From positions 3,086,740-3,142,300 of the forward strand of contig NZ_MPPL01000001.1 of assembly GCF_001911425.1 (NCBI RefSeq): 55,561 nucleotides of DNA, written 5' to 3'. Numbering within the stretch: position 1 is the stretch's first letter; every line of letters starts with the position of its first letter. The position numbers and the translations under genes were made by a program. The stretch comes from Mucilaginibacter polytrichastri (GTDB lineage Bacteria; Bacteroidota; Bacteroidia; Sphingobacteriales; Sphingobacteriaceae). The notes beneath the pieces were generated by a model, which was given only the letters and a program-made list of their open reading frames with translations, did no database searches and had not been told where the DNA came from. Below, one piece after another: positions 1 to 8,678 of this stretch.

Positions 1-2286
1 GCCCCTACAGTAAATTTCTCGTCCGATTTTTCTTTCGAAAAAGCACTTCTTCCTCAAGTTCAAAACAAATATTCACAAGGTAATAATGGTGTATATTTTG
101 ACGGTGTTAACCAAAAAACAAGTACATCCTGGGGTGCTTTAATGGATACCTTAAAAATTAACGGCCAAAAAGCACCTGTGTATAACCAAATGAAAGAGTT
201 TTTTAAAACAGGTACTACACGTAATAATACAGTAAGTGTTAATGGCGGTAATAATAACAATACCTATTTAATATCATATTCTAATTTCGACCAGAAAGGT
301 ACTGTCCCTAACACCAGTTTTTTAAGAAACACAGTTTTTGGAAAATACAGCGCGCAGATCTTAAAAAATCTGAATACTACGTTCCAACTTAACTATTCTA
401 ATTCACAAAATTATAGATTACCAGAAGGCTATGCATTAGAAAGCCCGGTATGGACTATTTACACAGCACCTATATCATACAACCTGCAACCGTATGAAGA
501 TGCCAGCGGTAACCAGCGCTTATACCGCTACTCGCGCAATAACCCATATTGGGTATTGAACAACATTTACAATAAATCATCAGTAAACCGTTTCCTGCCA
601 ACCTTTACTACAGATTACAAACCACTAAGCTGGTTAACCGTAACAGAAAGATTTGGAGCCGACGTTTACACCGAACAGGATAAATACAAAGAAGCAGCCG
701 GATCTGTATCGAACCCTAACGGAAAAATAATTGACCAAACTATCAATTTCAGACAGTTTAATAACGATTTTTTCTTGACAGCAAAAAAACAGTTTGGCGA
801 TTTTAACACAGATTTAATTTTAGGTAACAATGTTTACTCTAAATACACCCAATATTTATATGCAGTTGGCACCGGGCTTAATATTACCGGGTTCGACAAT
901 ATAAGTTCGGCATCAAACATCACCTACACAGAAAATCATTATTTACAACGAAAAATTGGTTTTTATGCACAATCAAATATTGATTATAAACGCTTTTTAA
1001 TATTATCGTTAACCGGCAGATACGATGGCAGTTCTGTATTATCTACAGATCATACCTATTATCCTTATGGTTCTGCTGCAACAAGCTTTATTTTATCAGA
1101 CTTTTTCTCTCCACGCTTATCGGAAGTGATGAATTTTGCCAAAATAAGGGTTTCTTATTCTACAGTAGGTAACGATGGTGTTAGCCCTTATTCATTACTT
1201 ACGCCTTATCAAAGCCAAACAGCTAGTGCAAATACAGCTGTACGTAATATCAGTTTCCCATATAACGGCCAGGCAGGATTTTTATTAAATACCACATTGG
1301 GTAACCCTAACCTGCAAAACGAGCGGATTAACGAATTTGAAACAGGTATAGAAACTGGGTTCTTTAAAAACCGAATCAGGCTGGAAGCATCATATTTTGA
1401 TAAGAAAACCACCAGCGGTATTATCCCAGGTGTAACTATTGCACCTTCTACAGGCTACAGTGGTACAACAGTAAATACCGGTGTAATGCGTAACCGTGGT
1501 ATTGAAGCCTTATTAAATGTTACGCCGTTAAAAACCAAAAACTTTAGCTGGGATTTCACCGTTAACTTTAGCCGGATTAGAAATAAAGTAATATCCATAA
1601 ATGGCGACCTGCCACAGATTGGCAATGGTTTTACCACCATTATAGTTGGCCAGCCATACGGCACTATTTATGGTACCCGCTATGCACGTAACGCACAAGG
1701 CAAACTATTAATTGGCACAGATGGCTTACCCTATGCAGATGACACCCAAGGTGTAATTGGCAATATTAACCCAACATGGACCGGTGGTTTTACCAATAAC
1801 TTCAGATACAAACAATTTAATTTCAGCTTCTTCTTCGATGTTAAAAAAGGTGGCGACATCCAAAACAACGTAGATGGTTACGGTTATTTCTACGGTACAC
1901 CTAAGGTAACTGAAGATCGCGGACCAAGAGTAGTAGATGGTATCAGCGCAGCTACAGGGCAACCTAATACTATTTCAGTAAGCGGCCAAAGCTACTACCA
2001 ACGTATTAATGGCATTACAGAATCTGTAATACAAGATGGTACTTATATCAAACTTCGTAATGCAAGCATAGGCTATACGCTAAAACCATCATGGCTAACA
2101 GGCACACCGTTTAAAGCGCTTAATTTTAGCGTAACAGGCCGTAACCTTTGGGTATATGCACCGCACTTTACCGGCGGAGATCCGGAGGTGAGTTCATTCG
2201 GAGCGTCAAGTGCCTCACAAGGTATTTATTCCTTCTCTACCCCTACTTCAAGATCATTTGATTTTAGTTTGAAGTTAACTCTATAA
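1..2286 (+). CDS. SusC/RagA-family TonB-dependent outer-membrane transporter, C-terminal part
   Basis: The reading frame is open from base 1, so the N-terminal plug and signal peptide lie upstream of the window and about 761 residues of the barrel are seen. The sequence alternates polar and hydrophobic residues and is rich in Tyr, Asn and aromatic strands, with SusC-like stretches such as VSVNGGNNNNTYL near the start and a closing beta strand SFDFSLKLTL. Family knowledge: SusC proteins import oligosaccharides or peptides across the outer membrane using TonB energy, with a SusD lipoprotein as lid. A SusD gene follows after 11 bases, so the two form a pair. The substrate is not readable from sequence. 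The hydroxyproline genes downstream make proline/hydroxyproline-rich peptides or glycopeptides a fair inference. Confidence 0.93.
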   Translation, partial: APTVNFSSDFSFEKALLPQVQNKYSQGNNGVYFDGVNQKTSTSWGALMDTLKINGQKAPVYNQMKEFFKTGTTRNNTVSVNGGNNNNTYLISYSNFDQKGTVPNTSFLRNTVFGKYSAQILKNLNTTFQLNYSNSQNYRLPEGYALESPVWTIYTAPISYNLQPYEDASGNQRLYRYSRNNPYWVLNNIYNKSSVNRFLPTFTTDYKPLSWLTVTERFGADVYTEQDKYKEAAGSVSNPNGKIIDQTINFRQFNNDFFLTAKKQFGDFNTDLILGNNVYSKYTQYLYAVGTGLNITGFDNISSASNITYTENHYLQRKIGFYAQSNIDYKRFLILSLTGRYDGSSVLSTDHTYYPYGSAATSFILSDFFSPRLSEVMNFAKIRVSYSTVGNDGVSPYSLLTPYQSQTASANTAVRNISFPYNGQAGFLLNTTLGNPNLQNERINEFETGIETGFFKNRIRLEASYFDKKTTSGIIPGVTIAPSTGYSGTTVNTGVMRNRGIEALLNVTPLKTKNFSWDFTVNFSRIRNKVISINGDLPQIGNGFTTIIVGQPYGTIYGTRYARNAQGKLLIGTDGLPYADDTQGVIGNINPTWTGGFTNNFRYKQFNFSFFFDVKKGGDIQNNVDGYGYFYGTPKVTEDRGPRVVDGISAATGQPNTISVSGQSYYQRINGITESVIQDGTYIKLRNASIGYTLKPSWLTGTPFKALNFSVTGRNLWVYAPHFTGGDPEVSSFGASSASQGIYSFSTPTSRSFDFSLKLTL

Positions 2287-2297
2287 CATAAATTATC

Positions 2298-3689
2298 ATG
2301 AAAAAATTATACATCATATTATTAACAGGCAGCCTCATTGGTTTTACGGGCTGTAAAAAATACGTCGACGTAAATCAAGACCCTAATAACCCTACAAACG
2401 TACAGGAGTCATTGATACTGGCGCCAATTGAGCTACAGCTATCATCAAACGTTTTTGGCGGGAGTGGCGCAGCCTGTATAGCGCAGGAGTACCTTCAGGT
2501 AATGGCTCTTAACCAGGTTGCACCAAACTCGGGCACCTATTTAATGTACAATTCAGACATGGATGGCGATTGGACCAGCATCTACGTAAAATGCCTTAAC
2601 AGCTTGGTTAATCTTAATAAAATGGCCACTGCCGATGGTAAAACCAACTATGCCGGCATTGCTAAAATTTTAACGGCCTATTCATTAGGTACAGCTACAG
2701 ATTTATGGGGTGATATCCCATATTCACAGGCTTTTAATGGAGTAGCTAACTTAACCCCCAAATATGATTCGCAGCAAAGCATTTATACCCAAATGCAAAG
2801 CTTGCTTGATGCCGGTATTGCCGACATCAAAAAGAATAGCACTGTTACTCCCGGCGGCGATGATTACCTCTATAATGGCGATATGAGCAAATGGTTAAAA
2901 CTGGCCTATACGCTTAAAGCCCGTTACTACATGCATTTATCAAAAGCACCCGGCACCAGTGCTGCGGCACAAGCACAACTTGCTTTAACTGCCCTGCAAA
3001 GCGGCATGGCATCAAATGATGATGACATGAAAATGCCTTATACAGGTGCCGCTGGTGGCGAAAATCCTTGGCAACAAAACTTCTTATCAACATCAACCTA
3101 TGTACTAGGCGATACTTTTGTTAATGCCTTAATAGCCCGAAATGATCCGCGTTTAACCAAAATGGTTGCACCTGCTACGCAAACAGGCTTATACACCGGC
3201 CGCCAAAATGGGTTAACAAACATTGGCAGTTTAGCAGCATATTCTATCCCTGCTGATTTTTATGCAGGCGCAGGTGCTTATGATTATATGGTTAATTACT
3301 CTGAAGCTTTGTTTATTAAGGCCGAAGCAACATTGGTAACTTCGGGCTATACGGCTGCTGCGCCATTTTACATCGCAGGCGTGCAATCGCACATGACTAA
3401 ATTGGGCGTAAGCAGTGCTGACGCTGCCACTTATCTGGCAAGCCGCACTTTAACGAGTGCTAACGCTACCCAGTTAATTATGGAAGAAAAACAACTTGCT
3501 GATTTCTTATCACTCGAAAACTTTAACGATTGGAGACGTACCGGCTACCCGGTATTAAAAACTGTTATCAATCCATCTGTAGCTAGTATTCCGCGCAGAA
3601 TACTTTATCCACAGGTAGAGATCACATCTAACGTACAACCACAGCAAACCGCCAAGCTTACAGACCGGGTTTGGTGGGATGTAAAGTAA
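2298..3689 (+). CDS. SusD/RagB-family outer-membrane lipoprotein
   Basis: 463 residues, normal length for a SusD-like protein. The N-terminus has a short basic start, a hydrophobic stretch and a lipobox ending GFTGC, with Cys19 as the lipidated residue, followed by KKYVDVNQDPNNPT, a usual start of the SusD_2 type family. Alpha-helical repeat character and the aromatic C-terminal segment ending in TDRVWWDVK also fit. It should sit on the cell surface and cap the SusC barrel encoded just upstream, binding ligand before import. There is no clear terminator after it; the 128-base gap to the next gene holds a possible Bacteroidota -7 element, so the downstream catabolic genes may be transcribed both from here and from their own start. 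Confidence 0.93.
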   Translation: MKKLYIILLTGSLIGFTGCKKYVDVNQDPNNPTNVQESLILAPIELQLSSNVFGGSGAACIAQEYLQVMALNQVAPNSGTYLMYNSDMDGDWTSIYVKCLNSLVNLNKMATADGKTNYAGIAKILTAYSLGTATDLWGDIPYSQAFNGVANLTPKYDSQQSIYTQMQSLLDAGIADIKKNSTVTPGGDDYLYNGDMSKWLKLAYTLKARYYMHLSKAPGTSAAAQAQLALTALQSGMASNDDDMKMPYTGAAGGENPWQQNFLSTSTYVLGDTFVNALIARNDPRLTKMVAPATQTGLYTGRQNGLTNIGSLAAYSIPADFYAGAGAYDYMVNYSEALFIKAEATLVTSGYTAAAPFYIAGVQSHMTKLGVSSADAATYLASRTLTSANATQLIMEEKQLADFLSLENFNDWRRTGYPVLKTVINPSVASIPRRILYPQVEITSNVQPQQTAKLTDRVWWDVK

Positions 3690-3790
3690 TATTTTTGATA
3701 AACTATAAATAGGCGCAGGGTTATTTTTATCTTGTTAAAATAGGCTAAGTATGAGGTAAAATACACCCTGCAAACCTTTTGGCGCACAAC

Positions 3791-3798
3791 TAATTTTG
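3791..3798 (+). promoter_or_regulatory. possible Bacteroidota -7 promoter element before the hydroxyproline genes
   Basis: TAATTTTG matches the Bacteroidota sigma-ABfr -7 consensus TAnnTTTG and lies 19 bases before the start codon at 3818. No convincing -33 TTTG is found at the expected distance, and the implied leader is short, so this is only a candidate. Confidence 0.3.
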
Positions 3799-3817
3799 TA
3801 AAAAATATAAAAGATAC

Positions 3818-4756
3818 ATGATAGCATTTGAATGGACCGGTGTATTCCCGGCAGTAACAACCAAGTTTGGTGACAACGACGAGCTTGATTTTGAAGCATT
3901 TGACATTAACATAAACGCCCAGCTTGAAGCTGGTGCAAACGGAATAATATTAGGCGGATCATTAGGTGAAGCAAGCGTTTTAACAGACGACGAAAAATTT
4001 GAACTGCTTAAACACACATTGGCGTATGTAAAAGGCTCGGTACCGGTAATTTTAAATATTGCCGAACAAACTACCAAAGCGGCAGTTGCCATTGCAAAAA
4101 AAGCCTATGAGTACGGTGCCGATGGCCTGATGCTGCTGCCACCTATGCGTTACAAGGCAGATGAGTATGAAACCGTTGCTTACTTTGCCGAAATAGCCGA
4201 AAGCACACCGCTGCCAATTATGATTTACAATAACCCGGTAGATTATAAAATTGAGGTAACGCTGGATATGTTTGAGCAACTTGCTTCTTTTGAAAACATC
4301 CAGGCGGTAAAAGAATCAACCCGCGACGTTATCAATGTAACCCGCATGTTTAACCGCTTTGGTAACCGCTTTAAAATATTTACCGGTGTTGACCCTATTG
4401 CTACCGAAAGCCTGATGATGGGTGCCGATGGCTGGGTTGCCGGTTTGGTTGATGCTTTCCCTAAAGAAACTGTAGCTATTTACAGATTGGTTAAAGCCGG
4501 CCGCTATGATGAGGCTCGTGCTATCCACCGTTGGTTTTTACCTGTACTCGAGCTGGACATCCACCCGAAACTGGTACAATACATTAAACTGGCCGAAGTG
4601 GCTACCGGTATTGGTACCGAGCGCACACGCGCCCCACGCTTACCGTTGGCAGGTGCCGAACGCGAAAGTGTATTAAAAGTGATTAATGATGCATTGGCAA
4701 ATCGCCCGCAATTGCCGGAAGGTAGCTGGGGAAGATTAGATAAAGTGACTGTTTAA
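3818..4756 (+). CDS. DapA-family protein, probable 1-pyrroline-4-hydroxy-2-carboxylate deaminase
   Basis: 312 residues with the dihydrodipicolinate synthase/N-acetylneuraminate lyase TIM-barrel signature. GGSLGE at residues 46-51 stands for the GxxGE phosphate/keto-acid loop, Tyr137 lies in PIMIYNNP, and Lys165 in IQAVKEST is the Schiff-base lysine. DapA itself is usually about 290 residues. Placed with a hydroxyproline epimerase, a D-amino-acid oxidoreductase and a semialdehyde dehydrogenase, it most likely converts 1-pyrroline-4-hydroxy-2-carboxylate to 2-oxoglutarate semialdehyde and ammonia (the LhpC/HypD step). The assignment rests on context plus family; a true lysine-biosynthesis DapA is less likely here. 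The next gene starts 12 bases later, so they are co-transcribed. Confidence 0.85.
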   Translation: MIAFEWTGVFPAVTTKFGDNDELDFEAFDININAQLEAGANGIILGGSLGEASVLTDDEKFELLKHTLAYVKGSVPVILNIAEQTTKAAVAIAKKAYEYGADGLMLLPPMRYKADEYETVAYFAEIAESTPLPIMIYNNPVDYKIEVTLDMFEQLASFENIQAVKESTRDVINVTRMFNRFGNRFKIFTGVDPIATESLMMGADGWVAGLVDAFPKETVAIYRLVKAGRYDEARAIHRWFLPVLELDIHPKLVQYIKLAEVATGIGTERTRAPRLPLAGAERESVLKVINDALANRPQLPEGSWGRLDKVTV

Positions 4757-4768
4757 TATCTTTACAGC

Positions 4769-6349
4769 ATGAATGGTAATAATATTGTAGCCTGTAATTA
4801 TGTTACTGTTGATGGTAAAAGCTTTAAAGGGCTTGCACCATCAACAGGCTTACAGCTGGAAGGCGATTTTACAGTGGCCGATGAAGCTACTGTTAACAGC
4901 GCCCTTGCAGCCGCCACCGATGCTTATAAAGTGTATAAAAACATTGGCAAAGCAAAAAAAGCCGAATTTCTGCGGGCAATAGCCACAGAAATTGCCGCCC
5001 TGGGCGAAACCTTGATTAACCGTGCCGTAGCCGAAAGTGGTTTACCCGCAGGCCGCATAACCGGCGAAATGGGCCGCACAACAGGCCAGTTACGCATGTT
5101 TGCAGATATGGTTGAAGAAGGAAGCTGGGTAGATGCTGTGATTGATACCGCACTACCTGAACGCGCCCCCCTACCCAAACCAGATTTGCGCAGAATGCTG
5201 ACTGCCATTGGCCCCGTGGTAGTATTTGGCGCCAGCAACTTCCCGCTTGCATTTTCTGTAGCAGGCGGCGATACCGCATCGGCACTGGCAGCAGGTTGCC
5301 CGGTTGTAGTAAAAGTACACCCTGCACACCCCGGCACCAGTGCTATGGTTGGCGGTGCTATTTGCAAAGCAGCGGCCGATACAGGCATGCCGGCAGGCGT
5401 ATTTTCACTATTGTATGATACCGGTTACAGCGTAGGCGAGCAATTAGTTAAACACCCGCAAACTAAAGCCGTAGCCTTTACAGGTTCGTTTAATGGTGGT
5501 ATGGCGTTAATAAAATTAGCCCAGCAACGCACTGCTCTTATCCCTGTATTTACAGAAATGGGGAGCATTAACCCGGTTGTATTTTTACCAGAGATCATCC
5601 AGAATCAGCCTAAAGAAATGGCGGCTAAGTATGCAGCTTCCATTACATTGGGGGCAGGGCAGTTTTGTACCAATCCCGGTTTAATGCTGGCCATCAAATC
5701 GCCGGGCTTAGATACCTTTGTGCAGGAAATAGCTAAGGCTATTGAAACCGTACCCTCTGCCACCATGCTTACCGAAGGCATCTGGAAAAATTACCAGAAA
5801 CTTTCTGAAGGTATTACAGCGAAAAACGGCATTACCCTGGTAGCCGAATCAAAAGCTATTAGTAGCGAGCTGGTTAATCAGTCAACAGCCAAAATTTTAA
5901 CAGTGACTGCTGCAGACTTTTTAGCGAATCCTAAACTGCGCGAAGAGATCTTCGGCCCATTATCTTTATTGGTAATTGCCGACAGCCCACAACAATTGGA
6001 AGCAGTTGCGGCCTCACTGGAAGGCCAGCTTACCGTAACCATAATGGCCGAAAAAACCGAACTGGCACAATATTCGGATTTAGTAGATATACTGAGTTCG
6101 ATAACCGGCCGTTTGATTCTGAACGGCGTACCAACCGGTGTTGAGGTTTGTGCGGCTATGCAACACGGCGGGCCTTTCCCGGCAAGCAGCGATAGCAGGT
6201 ATACCTCTGTAGGTACGGCTGCTATTTACCGTTTTGTAAGGCCGCTGGCCTGGCAAGACTGGGATGACACCCTGTTGCCTGCCGAACTGCAACACGCTAA
6301 CCCGCTTAATATCTGGAGACAGGTTAATAATCAATGGACTAAAGACTAA
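4769..6349 (+). CDS. aldehyde dehydrogenase, probable 2-oxoglutarate semialdehyde (2,5-dioxovalerate) dehydrogenase
   Basis: 526 residues, the length typical of the 2,5-dioxopentanoate dehydrogenase subfamily. The NAD(P) site region contains FGASNFPLAFSVAGGDTAS (about 153-171). The general base is Glu263 in FTEMGSINP and the catalytic Cys300 lies in GAGQFCTNPG. It should oxidise 2-oxoglutarate semialdehyde to 2-oxoglutarate, the last step of hydroxyproline breakdown, feeding the TCA cycle in the cytoplasm. The same enzyme also ends pentose and glucarate routes, but the neighbouring epimerase and oxidase point to hydroxyproline. One base separates its stop from the ATG of the epimerase, which suggests translational coupling. 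Confidence 0.9.
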   Translation: MNGNNIVACNYVTVDGKSFKGLAPSTGLQLEGDFTVADEATVNSALAAATDAYKVYKNIGKAKKAEFLRAIATEIAALGETLINRAVAESGLPAGRITGEMGRTTGQLRMFADMVEEGSWVDAVIDTALPERAPLPKPDLRRMLTAIGPVVVFGASNFPLAFSVAGGDTASALAAGCPVVVKVHPAHPGTSAMVGGAICKAAADTGMPAGVFSLLYDTGYSVGEQLVKHPQTKAVAFTGSFNGGMALIKLAQQRTALIPVFTEMGSINPVVFLPEIIQNQPKEMAAKYAASITLGAGQFCTNPGLMLAIKSPGLDTFVQEIAKAIETVPSATMLTEGIWKNYQKLSEGITAKNGITLVAESKAISSELVNQSTAKILTVTAADFLANPKLREEIFGPLSLLVIADSPQQLEAVAASLEGQLTVTIMAEKTELAQYSDLVDILSSITGRLILNGVPTGVEVCAAMQHGGPFPASSDSRYTSVGTAAIYRFVRPLAWQDWDDTLLPAELQHANPLNIWRQVNNQWTKD

Positions 6350-6350
6350 C

Positions 6351-7352
6351 ATGGCAAGTAAAACATTTTTTTGTATAGATGCGCATACCTGCGGTAACCC
6401 GGTTCGCTTGGTTGCCGGTGGCGGCCCCCAGCTTGTTGGTGAAAATATGAGCGAGAAACGCCAGCATTTTCTGCGTGAATTTGACTGGATCCGTACCGGC
6501 TTAATGTTTGAACCGCGTGGCCACGATATGATGTCTGGCAGTATTTTATACCCGCCTCACAACCCGGATAATGATGTTGCTGTTTTATTTATAGAAACCA
6601 GTGGCTGTTTACCCATGTGTGGCCACGGTACCATTGGCACCATCACTATTGCCATTGAAGAAGGTTTAATTAAACCCAAAACACCGGGCATTGTACGCAT
6701 GGAAGTCCCTGCCGGGCTGGTACTGATTGAATATAAACAAGAAGGTGCTAAAGTAACATCTGTTAAGTTAACCAATGTACCGGCTTACCTTGCGGCACAA
6801 AACCTGCAGGTAGAATGCCCGGACCTGGGTATGCTAACCATTGACGTAGCTTACGGTGGTAATTATTACGCCATTGTTGACCCACAGCCCAATTTTGCAG
6901 GGCTGGAAGATTACACAGCCGGGCAGCTTATTGCCTGGAGCCGTGTTTTACGCCAGCGCATTAATGAGCTGTATACCTTTGTGCATCCGCAAAACCCTAC
7001 TATAAATACCTGTACGCATATTTTGTGGGCAGGTGCCACCCTATCTGAAGATGCAACCGCCCGCAACGCTGTTTTTTATGGCGATAAGGCGATTGACCGC
7101 TCTCCTTGCGGTACCGGTACATCGGCCCGTATGGCGCAGTGGCATGCTAAAGGCTTATTGAAAAAAGGTGATGTATTTATCCACGAAAGCATCATCGGCA
7201 GTAAATTTATTGGCACTGTAGAAGATGAAGTAAAAATTGGAGATATAGATGCCATTGTACCCGGTATTGAAGGCTGGGCCCGTGTATATGGATACAACAC
7301 CATTAAAATTGATGATGATGACCCGTATGCACACGGTTTCCAGGTGATTTAA
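6351..7352 (+). CDS. 4-hydroxyproline 2-epimerase (proline racemase family)
   Basis: 333 residues from ATG at 6351; an upstream in-frame start at 6264 would overlap the previous gene by 86 bases and adds residues unlike the family, so 6351 is chosen. MASKTFFCIDAHTCGNPVR is the usual start of proline racemase-fold enzymes. Both catalytic cysteines are present: Cys90 in PMCGHGTIG and Cys253 in RSPCGTGTSAR. The Cys/Cys pair separates true racemases/epimerases from the Cys/Thr trans-3-hydroxyproline dehydratases. The reaction is trans-4-hydroxy-L-proline to cis-4-hydroxy-D-proline. The enzyme is cofactor-free and cytoplasmic. The next gene lies 24 bases on. Confidence 0.92.
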   Translation: MASKTFFCIDAHTCGNPVRLVAGGGPQLVGENMSEKRQHFLREFDWIRTGLMFEPRGHDMMSGSILYPPHNPDNDVAVLFIETSGCLPMCGHGTIGTITIAIEEGLIKPKTPGIVRMEVPAGLVLIEYKQEGAKVTSVKLTNVPAYLAAQNLQVECPDLGMLTIDVAYGGNYYAIVDPQPNFAGLEDYTAGQLIAWSRVLRQRINELYTFVHPQNPTINTCTHILWAGATLSEDATARNAVFYGDKAIDRSPCGTGTSARMAQWHAKGLLKKGDVFIHESIIGSKFIGTVEDEVKIGDIDAIVPGIEGWARVYGYNTIKIDDDDPYAHGFQVI

Positions 7353-7376
7353 AGATTTATTATTCAAGAGAAATTA

Positions 7377-8621
7377 ATGTCTGAAATACTGATTATAGGC
7401 GGCGGAATTATTGGCCTCAGCTCTGCCTATTACTTAACAAAGGCCGGCCACAAGGTTACCATACTGGACAAAGGCGACCTTACCGACAATTGCTCATCGG
7501 GCAATGCCGGGATGATTGTGCCCAGCCATTTTATTCCGCTGGCTACGCCGGGCATGATTCAGCAGGGTATCCGTTGGATGTTTAACAGCAAAAGCCCTTT
7601 CTACGTAAAGCCATCTTTAAACCCTACCCTTATATCGTGGGGCTTAAAGTTTATGAAACATGCTACAGATAAGCATGTGCAGGCTGCCGCTGTACCACTG
7701 CGCGACTTATCTTTACTCAGCAAGAAACTGTATAAAAATTTAGAGCAGGAATCAGGCTTCAACTTTGGCCTGGTAGATAAAGGCATCCTGATGTTTTACA
7801 AAACCGAGCAGGCTGCCGAAGAAGAAGCACACCTGGCACACAGAGCCAATGAGCTTGGGTTAGATATGAAGGTACTTACCCCTGCCGAGTGTGTGGCACT
7901 ACAGCCCGAACTTAAGCTCGATGTTTTAGGCGCAGTACATTACCGTTGCGATGCACACGTTTACCCTAATGCACTTATTGCCGGCCTAACAGATTACCTG
8001 CTTAAAAATGGCGGTGCAATCGAGAAAAACCAAATGGTTACCCACATAGAAACTTCTGGTACTAAAATTACCAAAGTTTTTACCGGTGCCAAAGAATGGA
8101 CAGCCGACCAATACATCATTGCAGGTGGTTCATGGTCGCCGGCTATTGCCAAAATGGTGGATATGAAAATTTCGTTGTTACCGGGCAAAGGCTACTCATT
8201 TATGGTACCCGAACCGGAAAAACGCATGACCATCCCCGCCCTTTTAGCAGAGGCCCGCGTAGCCATTACCCCAATGAATGGCCAGTTGCGTTATGGCGGC
8301 ACCATGGAGCTGGATAAGATTAATACCCGCATTAACATGAACCGTGTGGAAGGTATTGTAGAATCGATCCCTAAATACTTCCCAGATCTGCATCCGGCTG
8401 TTCCGGCGCAGAAAGACATTTGGTTCGGTTTCCGTCCGGCTTCGCCGGATGGTTTGCCTTACATAGGCCGATCTAATAAATATAACAACTTAGTGGTAGC
8501 AACAGGCCACGGCATGATGGGTTTAAGCTTAGGCCCGGCAACCGGCAACCTGGTTAGCGAGATCATCTCAGAAAAGGCTACCACTATTGATACAAAAGCT
8601 TTTTCAGTTAATCGTTTCTAG
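7377..8621 (+). CDS. FAD-dependent D-amino-acid oxidoreductase, probable cis-4-hydroxy-D-proline dehydrogenase
   Basis: 414 residues. The N-terminal Rossmann motif GGGIIGLSSAYYL starts at residue 8, and SSGNAGMIVPSH follows as in DadA-type enzymes. The C-terminal FAD segment contains GLPYIGRS and VATGHGMMGLSLGPATG. It is a DAO/DadA superfamily single-chain flavoenzyme. With the epimerase immediately upstream it should oxidise cis-4-hydroxy-D-proline to 1-pyrroline-4-hydroxy-2-carboxylate, passing electrons to the respiratory chain or to oxygen. D-alanine dehydrogenase activity is the main alternative. It is the last gene of the four-gene catabolic run, which ends at the terminator at 8641-8672. 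Confidence 0.88.
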   Translation: MSEILIIGGGIIGLSSAYYLTKAGHKVTILDKGDLTDNCSSGNAGMIVPSHFIPLATPGMIQQGIRWMFNSKSPFYVKPSLNPTLISWGLKFMKHATDKHVQAAAVPLRDLSLLSKKLYKNLEQESGFNFGLVDKGILMFYKTEQAAEEEAHLAHRANELGLDMKVLTPAECVALQPELKLDVLGAVHYRCDAHVYPNALIAGLTDYLLKNGGAIEKNQMVTHIETSGTKITKVFTGAKEWTADQYIIAGGSWSPAIAKMVDMKISLLPGKGYSFMVPEPEKRMTIPALLAEARVAITPMNGQLRYGGTMELDKINTRINMNRVEGIVESIPKYFPDLHPAVPAQKDIWFGFRPASPDGLPYIGRSNKYNNLVVATGHGMMGLSLGPATGNLVSEIISEKATTIDTKAFSVNRF

Positions 8622-8640
8622 TTAAATTTTAATTTTTATT

Positions 8641-8672
8641 AGCTCCCCGGCGCGATGCTAGGGAGCTTTTTT
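8641..8672 (+). terminator. Rho-independent terminator of the hydroxyproline operon
   Basis: A 7-bp perfect stem AGCTCCC (8641-8647) with GGGAGCT (8661-8667), a 13-base loop and a run of six T. It sits 20 bases after the oxidoreductase stop, between convergent genes. Confidence 0.8.
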
Positions 8673-8678
8673 ATGGCC

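Noticed and set aside
3710..3775. Inverted repeat GCAGGG / CCCTGC after susD as a terminator
   Set aside because: The stem is 6-7 bp with a loop of about 40 bases and no T-run follows.
4924..5388. Long minus-strand ORF inside the aldehyde dehydrogenase gene
   Set aside because: It is antisense to a well-supported gene with clear catalytic motifs.
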